Shown piece by piece: positions 31,796-39,228 of a stretch of DNA of 64,000 nt (positions within the stretch are counted from its first letter, which is position 1; the number at the start of each line of letters is the position of its first letter). Made by a program: the position numbers and the translations under genes. Source of the stretch: Betaproteobacteria bacterium (GTDB taxonomy: Bacteria > Pseudomonadota > Gammaproteobacteria > Burkholderiales > Burkholderiaceae_C); the NCBI GenBank assembly GCA_016704535.1, contig JADIZZ010000010.1, positions 167,887 through 231,886 on the forward strand, given 5' to 3'. The notes under the pieces are model-generated. The model was not told the DNA's origin. It saw only the letters and a list, made by a program, of their open reading frames with translations, and searched no databases.

Positions 31796-33755
31796 CTGCC
31801 GCGTGGCCGCGACGGCACGGCGACTGGGCGTGCGCACCGTGGCCGTCTATAGCGATGCCGACGCCGACGCGCGCCACGTGCGCGCCTGCGACGAGGCCGT
31901 GCACGTCGGCGGCAACGCGCCGCGCGAGAGCTACCTGCAATGGCAGCGCATCATCGACGCCGCCCGGGCCACCGGCGCGCAGGCCATCCACCCGGGTTAC
32001 GGCTTCCTGAGCGAGAACGAGGCCTTCGCACGAGCCTGCGCCGATGCCGGCCTGGTCTTCATCGGTCCCCCGGCCAGCGCGATTGCCGCCATGGGCAGCA
32101 AGAGTGCGGCCAAGGCGCTGATGGAAAAGGCCGGCGTGCCGCTGGTGCCCGGCTACCACGGTGGCGACAACACGCCGGCCTTCCTGGCCGCGCAGGCTTC
32201 GAAGATCGGCTATCCGGTGCTGATCAAGGCCAGCGCCGGCGGTGGTGGCAAGGGCATGCGGCGCGTCGACCGCGCCGAGGACTTCGAGGCGGCACTGGCC
32301 AGCTGCCAGCGCGAGGCGCAGGCCAGCTTCGGCAACGCCCACGTGCTGGTCGAGCGTTACGTCACGCGGCCGCGGCACATCGAGATCCAGGTCTTCGGCG
32401 ACAGCTACGGCCACGTCATCTACCTCGGCGAGCGTGACTGTTCGGTGCAGCGCCGCCACCAGAAGGTGCTGGAAGAAAGTCCGGCGCCGGGGCTGAGCGC
32501 CGCGCGCCGCGCCGAGATGGGCGCCGCCGCGGTGGCCGCCGCGAAGGCCGTCGGTTACGTGGGCGCCGGCACGGTGGAGTTCGTCGCCGAGGAACTGGAC
32601 GACGGCGACATCCGCGCCTACTTCATGGAGATGAATACACGACTGCAGGTCGAGCACCCGGTGACCGAGGCCGTCACCGGCCTGGATCTCGTGGAATGGC
32701 AGTTGCGAGTGGCCAGCGGCGAGCCGCTGCCGCTGACGCAGGACCAGGTGACGCTGCGCGGCCACGCCATCGAGGCGCGCATCTGCGCCGAGAACCCCGG
32801 CGCCGACTTCCTGCCCGCCACCGGCACGCTGCACGTCGCGCGCTGGCCAGAGCACGTGGCCTTCACGCGCAGCGAGACACTGGCGCGCGTCGACAGCGGC
32901 GTGCGTGAAGGCGACGCCATCAGCCCGCACTACGACTCGATGATCGCCAAGCTCATCGTCTGGGGCGAAACGCGCGAACAGGCGCTGGCACGGCTGGACG
33001 CGGCGCTGCAGGCCACGCACATCCTGGGTCTCGCGACCAACGTCGCCTTCCTGCGCCGCGTCGTCACCAGCCACGCCTTTGCCACCGCCGACCTCGATAC
33101 CGCGCTCATCCAACGTGAACACGCGGCGCTGTTCGAGGCCGCACCGCTACCGCCCGAGGTGGCCGCCGGCGCGGTGGCGGCGCACGTACTGGCCATGGAA
33201 GCTGCGCTGGAAGACGCCGACCCCTGGTCGCGCCGCGACGGCTGGCGCCTGCACGGCGGCGCGGCGCGCCTGCTGCACCTGGAACACCAGGGCCAGCCCC
33301 TGCTGCTGCGCCTGGAACGCCGGCACGACGGCAGCATGCGCATCGGCATCGGTGGCCAGCACTGGCCTTTCGCGACGCGCGCCCTGGGCGAGTCCCGCCA
33401 CGAACTGCAGCTGGGCGAGGCGCGGCTGACCGCCACAGTCCACGCCCACGGCGAGGCCTATGCGGTGTTCACCGCCACGGGCAGCGCGCTGCTGTCCGAC
33501 CACGACCCGCTTCGCCATGCCGGTGCGGCCGCTGCCGAAGGTCGGCTGACGGCACCCATGCCGGGCAAGGTGGTCGGCTTCCTTGCCCGGGTGGGCGACC
33601 GCGTACAGCGTGGCCAGGCGCTTGCCGTGATGGAGGCCATGAAGATGGAGCACACTATCAATGCACCACACGACGGTGTCGTGGAAGAGCTGCTCTACGC
33701 GGCGGGCGATCAGGTCGTAGAGGGCGGCGAGTTGCTGCGTCTGGTGAAGGCCTGA
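31755..33755 (+). CDS. liuD: 3-methylcrotonyl-CoA carboxylase alpha (biotin-carboxylase) subunit
   Basis: Biotin-dependent subunit, 666 residues. The biotin carboxylase domain (1-450) starts MFKKILIANRGEIACRV and has ASAGGGGKGM and EMNTRLQVEHPVTEAVTGLDLVEWQLRVASGE. After a BT-type middle domain (about 480-580), the C-terminal biotinyl domain carries the target lysine in EAMKMEHTI (Lys630). It partners with LiuB. I use ATG 31755 because it begins the normal N-terminus; an in-frame start further upstream at 31659 has no support. It starts within the repeat described above. Biotin and bicarbonate are needed. Confidence 0.96.
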   Translation: MFKKILIANRGEIACRVAATARRLGVRTVAVYSDADADARHVRACDEAVHVGGNAPRESYLQWQRIIDAARATGAQAIHPGYGFLSENEAFARACADAGLVFIGPPASAIAAMGSKSAAKALMEKAGVPLVPGYHGGDNTPAFLAAQASKIGYPVLIKASAGGGGKGMRRVDRAEDFEAALASCQREAQASFGNAHVLVERYVTRPRHIEIQVFGDSYGHVIYLGERDCSVQRRHQKVLEESPAPGLSAARRAEMGAAAVAAAKAVGYVGAGTVEFVAEELDDGDIRAYFMEMNTRLQVEHPVTEAVTGLDLVEWQLRVASGEPLPLTQDQVTLRGHAIEARICAENPGADFLPATGTLHVARWPEHVAFTRSETLARVDSGVREGDAISPHYDSMIAKLIVWGETREQALARLDAALQATHILGLATNVAFLRRVVTSHAFATADLDTALIQREHAALFEAAPLPPEVAAGAVAAHVLAMEAALEDADPWSRRDGWRLHGGAARLLHLEHQGQPLLLRLERRHDGSMRIGIGGQHWPFATRALGESRHELQLGEARLTATVHAHGEAYAVFTATGSALLSDHDPLRHAGAAAAEGRLTAPMPGKVVGFLARVGDRVQRGQALAVMEAMKMEHTINAPHDGVVEELLYAAGDQVVEGGELLRLVKA

Positions 33756-33881
33756 AGGCGCGCGCCAGGCGGCGAGCGGCCATCCCCAGGAAGGCTGCTG
33801 CAGGTGTCGGAGTTGAGCTTGCTCATGCCTTGGACTGTGGCCGTGTAGGCTGATACGCCGGAAAACGGCAGCACGAACATC

Positions 33882-34802
33882 ATGATCCCGAATAAAGTCA
33901 CTCTGGTCGAGGTTGGGCCGCGCGACGGCCTGCAGAACGAGGCCCAGCCGGTGGTGGCCGCGCACAAGGTCGAACTGGTGCACCGGCTGCAGGCCGCGGG
34001 CTGCTGCGAGATCGAGGTCACCAGCTTCGTCAGCCCGAAGTGGGTGCCGCAGATGGCCGACAACGCCGAAGTGATGGCCGGCATCCGCCGCCAGCCGGGT
34101 GTGCGCTATTCGGTGCTCACGCCCAACATGCAGGGACTGGCAGCCGCGCTGCCTACGCACCCGCACGAGATCGTGGTGTTCGGCGCCGCCAGCGAGGCTT
34201 TCAGCCGGAAGAACATCAACTGCGGCATCGAAGAGAGCATCGAGCGCTTTCGGCCGGTGGTGGCCGCTGCACATGCGGCCGGGTTGAAGGTGCGCGGTGC
34301 CGTGTCGTGCGCCCTGGGCTGCCCGTACCAGGGCGAGGTCACGCCAGATGCGGTGGAGCGCGTGGTGCGGCTGATGAAGGCCATCGGCGTCGACCACTGC
34401 GGCATCGCCGACACCATCGGTGTCGGCACCCCGCGCCGCGCGCAGGCGGCGCTCGAGCGCGCGCTGAAACACTATTCGCTCAGCGAGGTGAGCGGGCACT
34501 TCCACGACACCTACGGACAGGCGCTGGCCAACATCCATGCCTGCCTGCAACTGGGTGTGCAGGTCTTCGACACCAGCATCGCCGGCCTGGGCGGTTGCCC
34601 CTATGCCAAGGGTGCCACCGGCAACGTTGCCACCGAGGACGTGGTCTTCATGCTGCATGGCATGGGCATAGAAACCGGCCTGGACCTCGACGCCCTGGTC
34701 GACGCAGGCGCTTTCATCAGCGGCGTTCTTGGCCGGCCCCCAGTGTCGCGCGCGGCGCGGGCGCTGCTCGCGAAGCGCGGCCTGGCGTTGAGCGCGGCCT
34801 GA
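33882..34802 (+). CDS. liuE: Hydroxymethylglutaryl-CoA lyase
   Basis: Cleaves HMG-CoA to acetyl-CoA and acetoacetate, the last step of leucine catabolism. The 306-residue TIM-barrel enzyme has VEVGPRDGLQNE at residues 9-20, metal-binding HFHDTYGQALANI, and the family signature GGCPYAKGATGNVATEDVVFMLHG with the active-site cysteine. The ATG at 33882 is preceded by 126 bp after liuD with no clear terminator. Product and family are secure; it completes the LiuA-LiuB/D-(LiuC)-LiuE path. Confidence 0.96.
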   Translation: MIPNKVTLVEVGPRDGLQNEAQPVVAAHKVELVHRLQAAGCCEIEVTSFVSPKWVPQMADNAEVMAGIRRQPGVRYSVLTPNMQGLAAALPTHPHEIVVFGAASEAFSRKNINCGIEESIERFRPVVAAAHAAGLKVRGAVSCALGCPYQGEVTPDAVERVVRLMKAIGVDHCGIADTIGVGTPRRAQAALERALKHYSLSEVSGHFHDTYGQALANIHACLQLGVQVFDTSIAGLGGCPYAKGATGNVATEDVVFMLHGMGIETGLDLDALVDAGAFISGVLGRPPVSRAARALLAKRGLALSAA

Positions 34803-34814
34803 AGGATCCATGGC

Positions 34815-35321
34815 ATGAGCACCCGCCCCGACACGGCCGCGGCCGATCGCCCCGAAGGTTTCCAGCGCGTGACCCGCGCGCTTGCCGACCGTGGCCACGC
34901 GCATGCGCCGCGCTGGCTGGACGTTTCTGCGCGCACTTCGCAGGAGGCCGCCGACGCGCTGGGCGTGAGCCTGGGCCAGATCGCCAAGAGCGTGATCTTT
35001 CGCCGCAAGAGCGACGATGCCGCGGTGCTGGTCGTCACCTCGGGCGACCGCCGCGTCGACGAGAAGCGTGTCGCCGCCCACACCGGCCCGCTGGGCCGTG
35101 CCGACGCGGATTTCGTCAAGGCGCGCACCGGCTTTTCCATCGGCGGCGTGGCACCGCTGGCGCATGCCGAGCCGGTGCTGACGTTGCTCGACCGCGAGCT
35201 TTTCCGCTTCGCCGAGATCTGGGCCGCCGCCGGCCACCCGAACGGCGTCTTCTGCGCCTCGCCCGACGAACTGCTGCGCCTGACCGGTGCGCCGGTGGCC
35301 GACGTGGTGAAGGCATCATGA
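34815..35321 (+). CDS. YbaK/ProX-family trans-editing protein
   Basis: A 168-residue single-domain YbaK-type protein related to the editing insertion of prolyl-tRNA synthetase; such proteins remove Cys, Ala or other residues from mischarged tRNAs. Conserved blocks are GQIAKSVIFRRK, the Lys before VIF being catalytic in relatives, FSIGGVAPLAH and the C-terminal EIWAAAGHPNGVFCASPDELLRLTG. Start ATG 34815 follows liuE by 12 bp. Its stop overlaps the DUF1289 start. Which tRNA it edits is unknown. Confidence 0.9.
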   Translation: MSTRPDTAAADRPEGFQRVTRALADRGHAHAPRWLDVSARTSQEAADALGVSLGQIAKSVIFRRKSDDAAVLVVTSGDRRVDEKRVAAHTGPLGRADADFVKARTGFSIGGVAPLAHAEPVLTLLDRELFRFAEIWAAAGHPNGVFCASPDELLRLTGAPVADVVKAS

Positions 35322-35542
35322 CCGCGCCGCTGCCATCGCCCTGCATCAACGTTTGCCGTATGGACGAGGCCACCGGATGGTGTGCGGGCTGCCTGCGCAC
35401 GCTGGACGAGATTGCGCTGTGGTCGCGCCTGGCCGAAGCGGACAAGCGGGCCGTGTGGGAGGCATTGGCGCAGCGCCGGGTGCTGTGGTTGCAACAGGGC
35501 CGCGGGCCGCTGCCCGCCGCGGCGTCCGCTGCGGCGCCGTGA
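35318..35542 (+). CDS. DUF1289 Cys-rich small protein
   Basis: A 74-residue protein with the DUF1289 signature: SPCINVCRMDEATGWCAGCLRTLDEIALW, in which four cysteines (CxxxC and CxxC) could bind a metal, probably zinc or an Fe-S cluster. The ATG overlaps the ybaK stop (ATGA), so it is translationally coupled. The C-terminal tail is Ala-rich. Function unknown; DUF1289 genes occur near many unrelated housekeeping genes. Confidence 0.85.
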   Translation: MTAPLPSPCINVCRMDEATGWCAGCLRTLDEIALWSRLAEADKRAVWEALAQRRVLWLQQGRGPLPAAASAAAP

Positions 35543-35561
35543 GGCCGGGCAGGGCCGCCGC

Positions 35562-36188
35562 GTGAAACACCTCGTCTTCCACTTCGACTTCATCTCGCCC
35601 TACGCCTGGCTGGCCTTCGAGCGTCTGCCGCAGGTGCTGGAAGGCCTGAGCGTGAGCGTCGAGTACCGGCCCGTGCTGCTGGCCGGTCTGCTGCAGCATT
35701 GGGGCAACAAGGGCCCGGCCGAGATCGAGCCCAAGCGACAGTGGACCTTCCGCCATGTGCATTGGCTGGCTGAGCAGCAGGGCACGCCGCTGGACACCCC
35801 GTCCGTTCACCCCTTCAACCCGTTGCCTTTGCTGCGCCTGGCACTCGCTTGCGGGCCGAATCGGCGTGTGGTCGAGGCTATCTTCCGCCACGCCTGGGTG
35901 GGGGGCGCCGATGCCGTCGATCCCGCGCGTTTGGCCGCGCTGACGTCCGAGCTTGCGCCGCAGCGCGAACCGAACAGCGCCGAGGTGAAGGCCGCGCTGC
36001 GGCAGGCCACCGAGGCGGCCGCAGCGGCCGGCCTCTTCGGCGTGCCGACGGTCGAGTGCGACGGCCGCCTGTTCTGGGGCCTGGACGGCCTGCCCATGCT
36101 GCGCGACGCGCTGGCCGGCGGCCCCTGGTTCCAGGGGCCGGGCTGGCAGGATGTCGCCGCTGCGCGGCCCGGCGTCGTTCGCCGCTGA
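35562..36188 (+). CDS. Second 2-hydroxychromene-2-carboxylate isomerase-type protein
   Basis: 208 residues of DsbA/kappa-GST fold, start block HFDFISPYAWLAFERL. Family features include LAGLLQHWGNKGPAEIEPKRQWTFRHVHWLAE and GLFGVPTVECDGRLFWGLDGLPMLR near the end. It starts with a GTG at 35562, 19 bp after DUF1289; no better ATG lies in the region. It is only distantly alike to the isomerase at 27613. Both flank the liu operon, so a shared role in degrading an aromatic or branched substrate is possible but not shown. Confidence 0.85.
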   Translation: MKHLVFHFDFISPYAWLAFERLPQVLEGLSVSVEYRPVLLAGLLQHWGNKGPAEIEPKRQWTFRHVHWLAEQQGTPLDTPSVHPFNPLPLLRLALACGPNRRVVEAIFRHAWVGGADAVDPARLAALTSELAPQREPNSAEVKAALRQATEAAAAAGLFGVPTVECDGRLFWGLDGLPMLRDALAGGPWFQGPGWQDVAAARPGVVRR

Positions 36189-36436
36189 AGCGCCGCGACG
36201 CAAGAGCCAGTGGCGCATCTCGGGATTTACCCGCGTCGCCCGGCTGATCTCACATCGCGGGATCGAATGCGCGGGTTACTTACTAGGCCGTAAGCGCCCG
36301 TTCAGTCCCGAGTCAGCGGGTGTTGGCGAGTTGTCAGATCACGGTCAGAGCCGGGCCTGATAGTCCGCCCCAAGCGTGAATCCCCTCACGCCACGAAGCG
36401 TTTTTCGCCCCTTCATCCGCGAGGAGACAAAGCCCC
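36189..36436 (+). other. 248-bp leader region before the SSS transporter operon
   Basis: No gene is seen. An 18-bp inverted repeat GCGTGA-ATCCCC-TCACGC lies at 36374-36391, followed 10 bp later by TTTTT (36411-36415), and a good RBS GAGGAGA at 36420-36426 is 10 bp before the DUF4212 ATG. The stem could act as an attenuator or RNA-stability element. I see no clear -35/-10 pair and no sigma-54 (TGGCAC-N5-TTGCA) promoter. Confidence 0.5.
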
Positions 36437-36691
36437 ATGCAACACGATTCCCACGGCTACTGGAAAGCCACGCTGGGCCTGCTGACCAAGATATTGATCG
36501 TCTGGTTCGTGGTCTCGTTCGGCGCCGGCATCCTGTTGGCCCCGCTGCTCAACAACATCCACCTCGGTGGCTACCCGCTCGGGTTCTGGTTCGCTCACCA
36601 GGGCTCGATGTACATCTTCATCGTGCTGATCTTCTATTACGCGAAGAAGATGGGCGACATCGACCGTCAGTTCGACGTGCACGAGGACTGA
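36437..36691 (+). CDS. DUF4212 small subunit of sodium:solute symporter
   Basis: An 84-residue membrane protein with two helices (TKILIVWFVVSFGAGILLA and FAHQGSMYIFIVLIFYYA). It matches the DUF4212 family, encoded directly before VC_2705-type SSS transporters in many proteobacteria. It may be a structural or assembly partner of the symporter. The ATG at 36437 has a strong RBS. It is followed 7 bp later by the symporter gene. Confidence 0.9.
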   Translation: MQHDSHGYWKATLGLLTKILIVWFVVSFGAGILLAPLLNNIHLGGYPLGFWFAHQGSMYIFIVLIFYYAKKMGDIDRQFDVHED

Positions 36692-36698
36692 GGCGACC

Positions 36699-38507
36699 AT
36701 GGAACTTCAAACCACCATCTATATCGTTGTCGGTCTGAGCTTCGCGCTCTACATCGGCATCGCCATTTGGGCGCGTGCCGGCTCGACCAGCGAGTTCTAC
36801 GCCGCCGGCGGCAGCGTGCACCCGGTGATGAACGGCATGGCCACCGCGGCCGACTGGATGAGCGCCGCGTCGTTCATCTCGATGGCCGGCCTGATCAGCA
36901 ACATGGGCTACGGCGGCGGCCTGTTCCTGATGGGCTGGACCGGCGGCTACGTGCTGCTGGCCATGCTCCTGGCGCCGTACCTGCGCAAGTTCGGCAAGTT
37001 CACCGTGCCGCAGTTCATCGGCGACCGCTTCTACTCCAAGAGCGCGTCGGCGGTGGCCGTGATCTGCCTGCTGACCGCATCGATCACCTACATCATCGGC
37101 CAGATGACGGGTGTGGGCGTGGCCTTCTCGCGCTTCCTGGGCGTGAGCAGCGACGTCGGCATCTACGTCGGCATGGGCATCGTGTTCCTGTACGCCGTGT
37201 TCGGCGGCATGAAGGGCATCACCTACACGCAGGTGGCGCAGTACATCGTGCTGATCCTGGCCTACACCATCCCGGCCATTTTCATCTCGCTGCAGCTCAC
37301 CGGCAACCCGATCCCGCAACTGGGCCTGGGCTCGAGCCTGGTCGGCCAGGACGTGTCGCTGCTGGCCAAGCTGGACATGGTCGTCACCGACCTGGGCTTC
37401 GGCAAGTACACGACGACCACGGCCGGCAGCACGCTGAACATGTTCGTGTACACGCTGTCGCTGATGATCGGCACCGCCGGTCTGCCCCACGTCATCATGC
37501 GATTCTTCACCGTGCCCACGGTCAAGGACGCACGCAGCTCCGCCGGCTGGGCGCTGGTCTTCATCGCCATTCTGTACACCACGGCGCCTGCCGTGGCCGC
37601 GATGGCCAAGACCAACCTCATCCGCACCGTCACGCCCGGCGTGGTGATGGGCAATGCCGACGTCTACGGCAAGGAATCGGCCATCAAGTTCGATGAGCGT
37701 CCCGACTGGATGAAGCGCTGGGAGAAGACCGGCCTGCTGAAGTTCGAGGACAAGAACGGCGACGGCCGCATCCAGTACTACAACGACGCCTCCAAGAGCC
37801 CCGAGTTCAAGGCCAAGGCCGACGCGGCAGGCTGGAAGGGCAACGAGCTGTCCGTCAACGCGGACATCATCGTGCTGGCCAACCCCGAGATCGCGCTGCT
37901 GCCCAACTGGGTGATCGCGCTGGTAGCGGCGGGGGGTCTGGCGGCGGCGCTGTCCACCGCGGCGGGCCTGCTGATGGCCATTTCGGCAGCCGTCTCGCAC
38001 GACCTGATCAAGGGCATCTTCAACCCAGGCATCAGCGAGAAGGGTGAACTGCTGGCCGGCAAGATCTCGATGGCCGTGGCCATCGTCATCTCGGGCTGGC
38101 TGGGCCTGAACCCCCCGGGGTTCGCGGCCGGTACCGTGGCCCTGGCCTTCGGCATTGCCGCTTCCTCGCTGTTCCCGGCCATCATGATGGGCATCTTCAG
38201 CAAGAAGATGAACAAGGAAGGCGCCATGGCCGGCATGCTGGCGGGCCTGGCCGTGACGCTGTTCTACGTGTTCGCGCACAAGGGCATCTTCTTCATCAAG
38301 GGCACCGACTTCCTGCCCATGATCGGTGGCGCCAACAGCTTCTTCGGCATCACGCCTGAAGCCTTCGGTGCGGTGGGCGCGCTGGTGAACTTCATCGTCG
38401 CCTTCCTGGTGGACAAGGTCACCAAGGAGCCGCCGGCGCACATCCAGGCGATGGTCGAGGCCGTGCGCATCCCGCGCGGTTCCAAGACGGTGGACGGCGC
38501 GCATTGA
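36699..38507 (+). CDS. SSS-family sodium:solute symporter (VC_2705/ActP-like)
   Basis: A 602-residue inner-membrane symporter with about 13 helices. It shows the SSS family signature around residues 20-130 (AGGSVHPVMNGMATAADWMSAASFISMAGL, FGKFTVPQFIGDRFYS) and related ActP-like blocks (GGLAAALSTAAGLLMAISAAVSHDLIK, GLNPPGFAAGTVALAFGIAASSLFPAIMMGIF). A hydrophilic insert near residues 330-385 (DKNGDGRIQYYNDASKS) is calcium-loop-like, DxNxDGxIxxxE/D-like, and occurs in this subfamily. Likely substrates are acetate or other short carboxylates, by family. It ends before a strong terminator. Confidence 0.92.
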   Translation: MELQTTIYIVVGLSFALYIGIAIWARAGSTSEFYAAGGSVHPVMNGMATAADWMSAASFISMAGLISNMGYGGGLFLMGWTGGYVLLAMLLAPYLRKFGKFTVPQFIGDRFYSKSASAVAVICLLTASITYIIGQMTGVGVAFSRFLGVSSDVGIYVGMGIVFLYAVFGGMKGITYTQVAQYIVLILAYTIPAIFISLQLTGNPIPQLGLGSSLVGQDVSLLAKLDMVVTDLGFGKYTTTTAGSTLNMFVYTLSLMIGTAGLPHVIMRFFTVPTVKDARSSAGWALVFIAILYTTAPAVAAMAKTNLIRTVTPGVVMGNADVYGKESAIKFDERPDWMKRWEKTGLLKFEDKNGDGRIQYYNDASKSPEFKAKADAAGWKGNELSVNADIIVLANPEIALLPNWVIALVAAGGLAAALSTAAGLLMAISAAVSHDLIKGIFNPGISEKGELLAGKISMAVAIVISGWLGLNPPGFAAGTVALAFGIAASSLFPAIMMGIFSKKMNKEGAMAGMLAGLAVTLFYVFAHKGIFFIKGTDFLPMIGGANSFFGITPEAFGAVGALVNFIVAFLVDKVTKEPPAHIQAMVEAVRIPRGSKTVDGAH

Positions 38508-38572
38508 GGTAAACCACGGCGCCAACTGGCGCCGAAGCGGGCCCGGCCGCAAGGCGCGGGGCCCAGAATCGA

Positions 38573-38606
38573 GGGCCCCGCCGGCCAAGCTGGCGGGGCC
38601 CTTTTT
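38573..38606 (+). terminator. Rho-independent terminator after the symporter gene
   Basis: A perfect 10-bp stem GGGCCCCGCC (38573-38582) and GGCGGGGCCC (38592-38601), 9-nt loop, then TTTTT (38602-38606). It is 66 bp after the symporter stop and just before the small membrane-protein gene at 38640. Confidence 0.92.
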
Positions 38607-38639
38607 CCTGAGCAGTCTGTTGCCGAGCCGGAGCCACGC

Positions 38640-38996
38640 ATGACCTTCGACGTCAGTGTCGCCATCACCTGGATCCTTTTCCTGGCCTTGTTCCCGATGG
38701 CCTTCTTCTGGCTGCGTCGGGCCTGGCGCATCGGCGTGAAGCGCGACTTCACCGAAGTGGCGCTCAAGCACGGCGACCCCCCGCCGCAGGTCGAGAAGTG
38801 GGCGCCCTATGAAATGGTCATCAACGGCCTGGCCGGCGTGGTGGCGATCTACGTCATCTTCGCCGTGCTCTTCACCGGCATCGCCTACGAGAACTGGACG
38901 GCCATCGCCGGCACCACGATCTGGAGCAAGTTCATGCTGACCTTTGCGCTCAGCCGGCACGCACACAACTTCGCGGCCAAGAAGTCCAAGGTCTGA
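38640..38996 (+). CDS. Small membrane protein, unknown
   Basis: A 118-residue protein with two to three helices (VAITWILFLALFPMAFFWL, NGLAGVVAIYVIFAVLFTGIAY). A short cytoplasmic-looking loop (RRAWRIGVKRDFTEVALKHGDPPP) joins them and the end is basic (AKKSKV). I do not recognise the family. It follows the terminator and precedes another small membrane protein and the SSS-kinase by short gaps, so it may be part of the sensor operon. Confidence 0.6.
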   Translation: MTFDVSVAITWILFLALFPMAFFWLRRAWRIGVKRDFTEVALKHGDPPPQVEKWAPYEMVINGLAGVVAIYVIFAVLFTGIAYENWTAIAGTTIWSKFMLTFALSRHAHNFAAKKSKV

Positions 38997-38999
38997 GCC

Positions 39000-39197
39000 A
39001 TGCGCAGCGGCCTGCTCCAGCAACGCCTGACCGGGCTGTTCGTGCTGGGGCTGCTGCTGTTCAACTTTCCGCTGCTGGCGCTGTGGGACCGTGATGCCAC
39101 GGTGCTCGGCCTGCCGCTCTTCCCGCTGGCGCTGTTCATCGTCTGGGCGCTGCTCATCGCGGCACTCGCCTGGTTGATGGAACGCGCGCAAGACTGA
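39000..39197 (+). CDS. Small two-helix membrane protein, unknown
   Basis: A 65-residue protein almost entirely made of two hydrophobic helices (LTGLFVLGLLLFNFPLLALW and FPLALFIVWALLIAALAWLM). ATG 39000 is 4 bp after the preceding gene's stop. I do not recognise it by name; its place directly before an SSS-kinase is frequent in related genomes. Coding is supported by the tight packing of starts and the lack of alternative frames. Confidence 0.6.
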   Translation: MRSGLLQQRLTGLFVLGLLLFNFPLLALWDRDATVLGLPLFPLALFIVWALLIAALAWLMERAQD

Positions 39198-39228
39198 CGC
39201 AGCGCCGTCCTGCGCAGACCGCACAACC

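Noticed and set aside
33710..34084. Minus-strand frame with a hydrophobic start (MMFVLPFSGVSAY) before liuE
   Set aside because: It overlaps the liuE start and the liuD end, lacks an RBS and has no conserved pattern.
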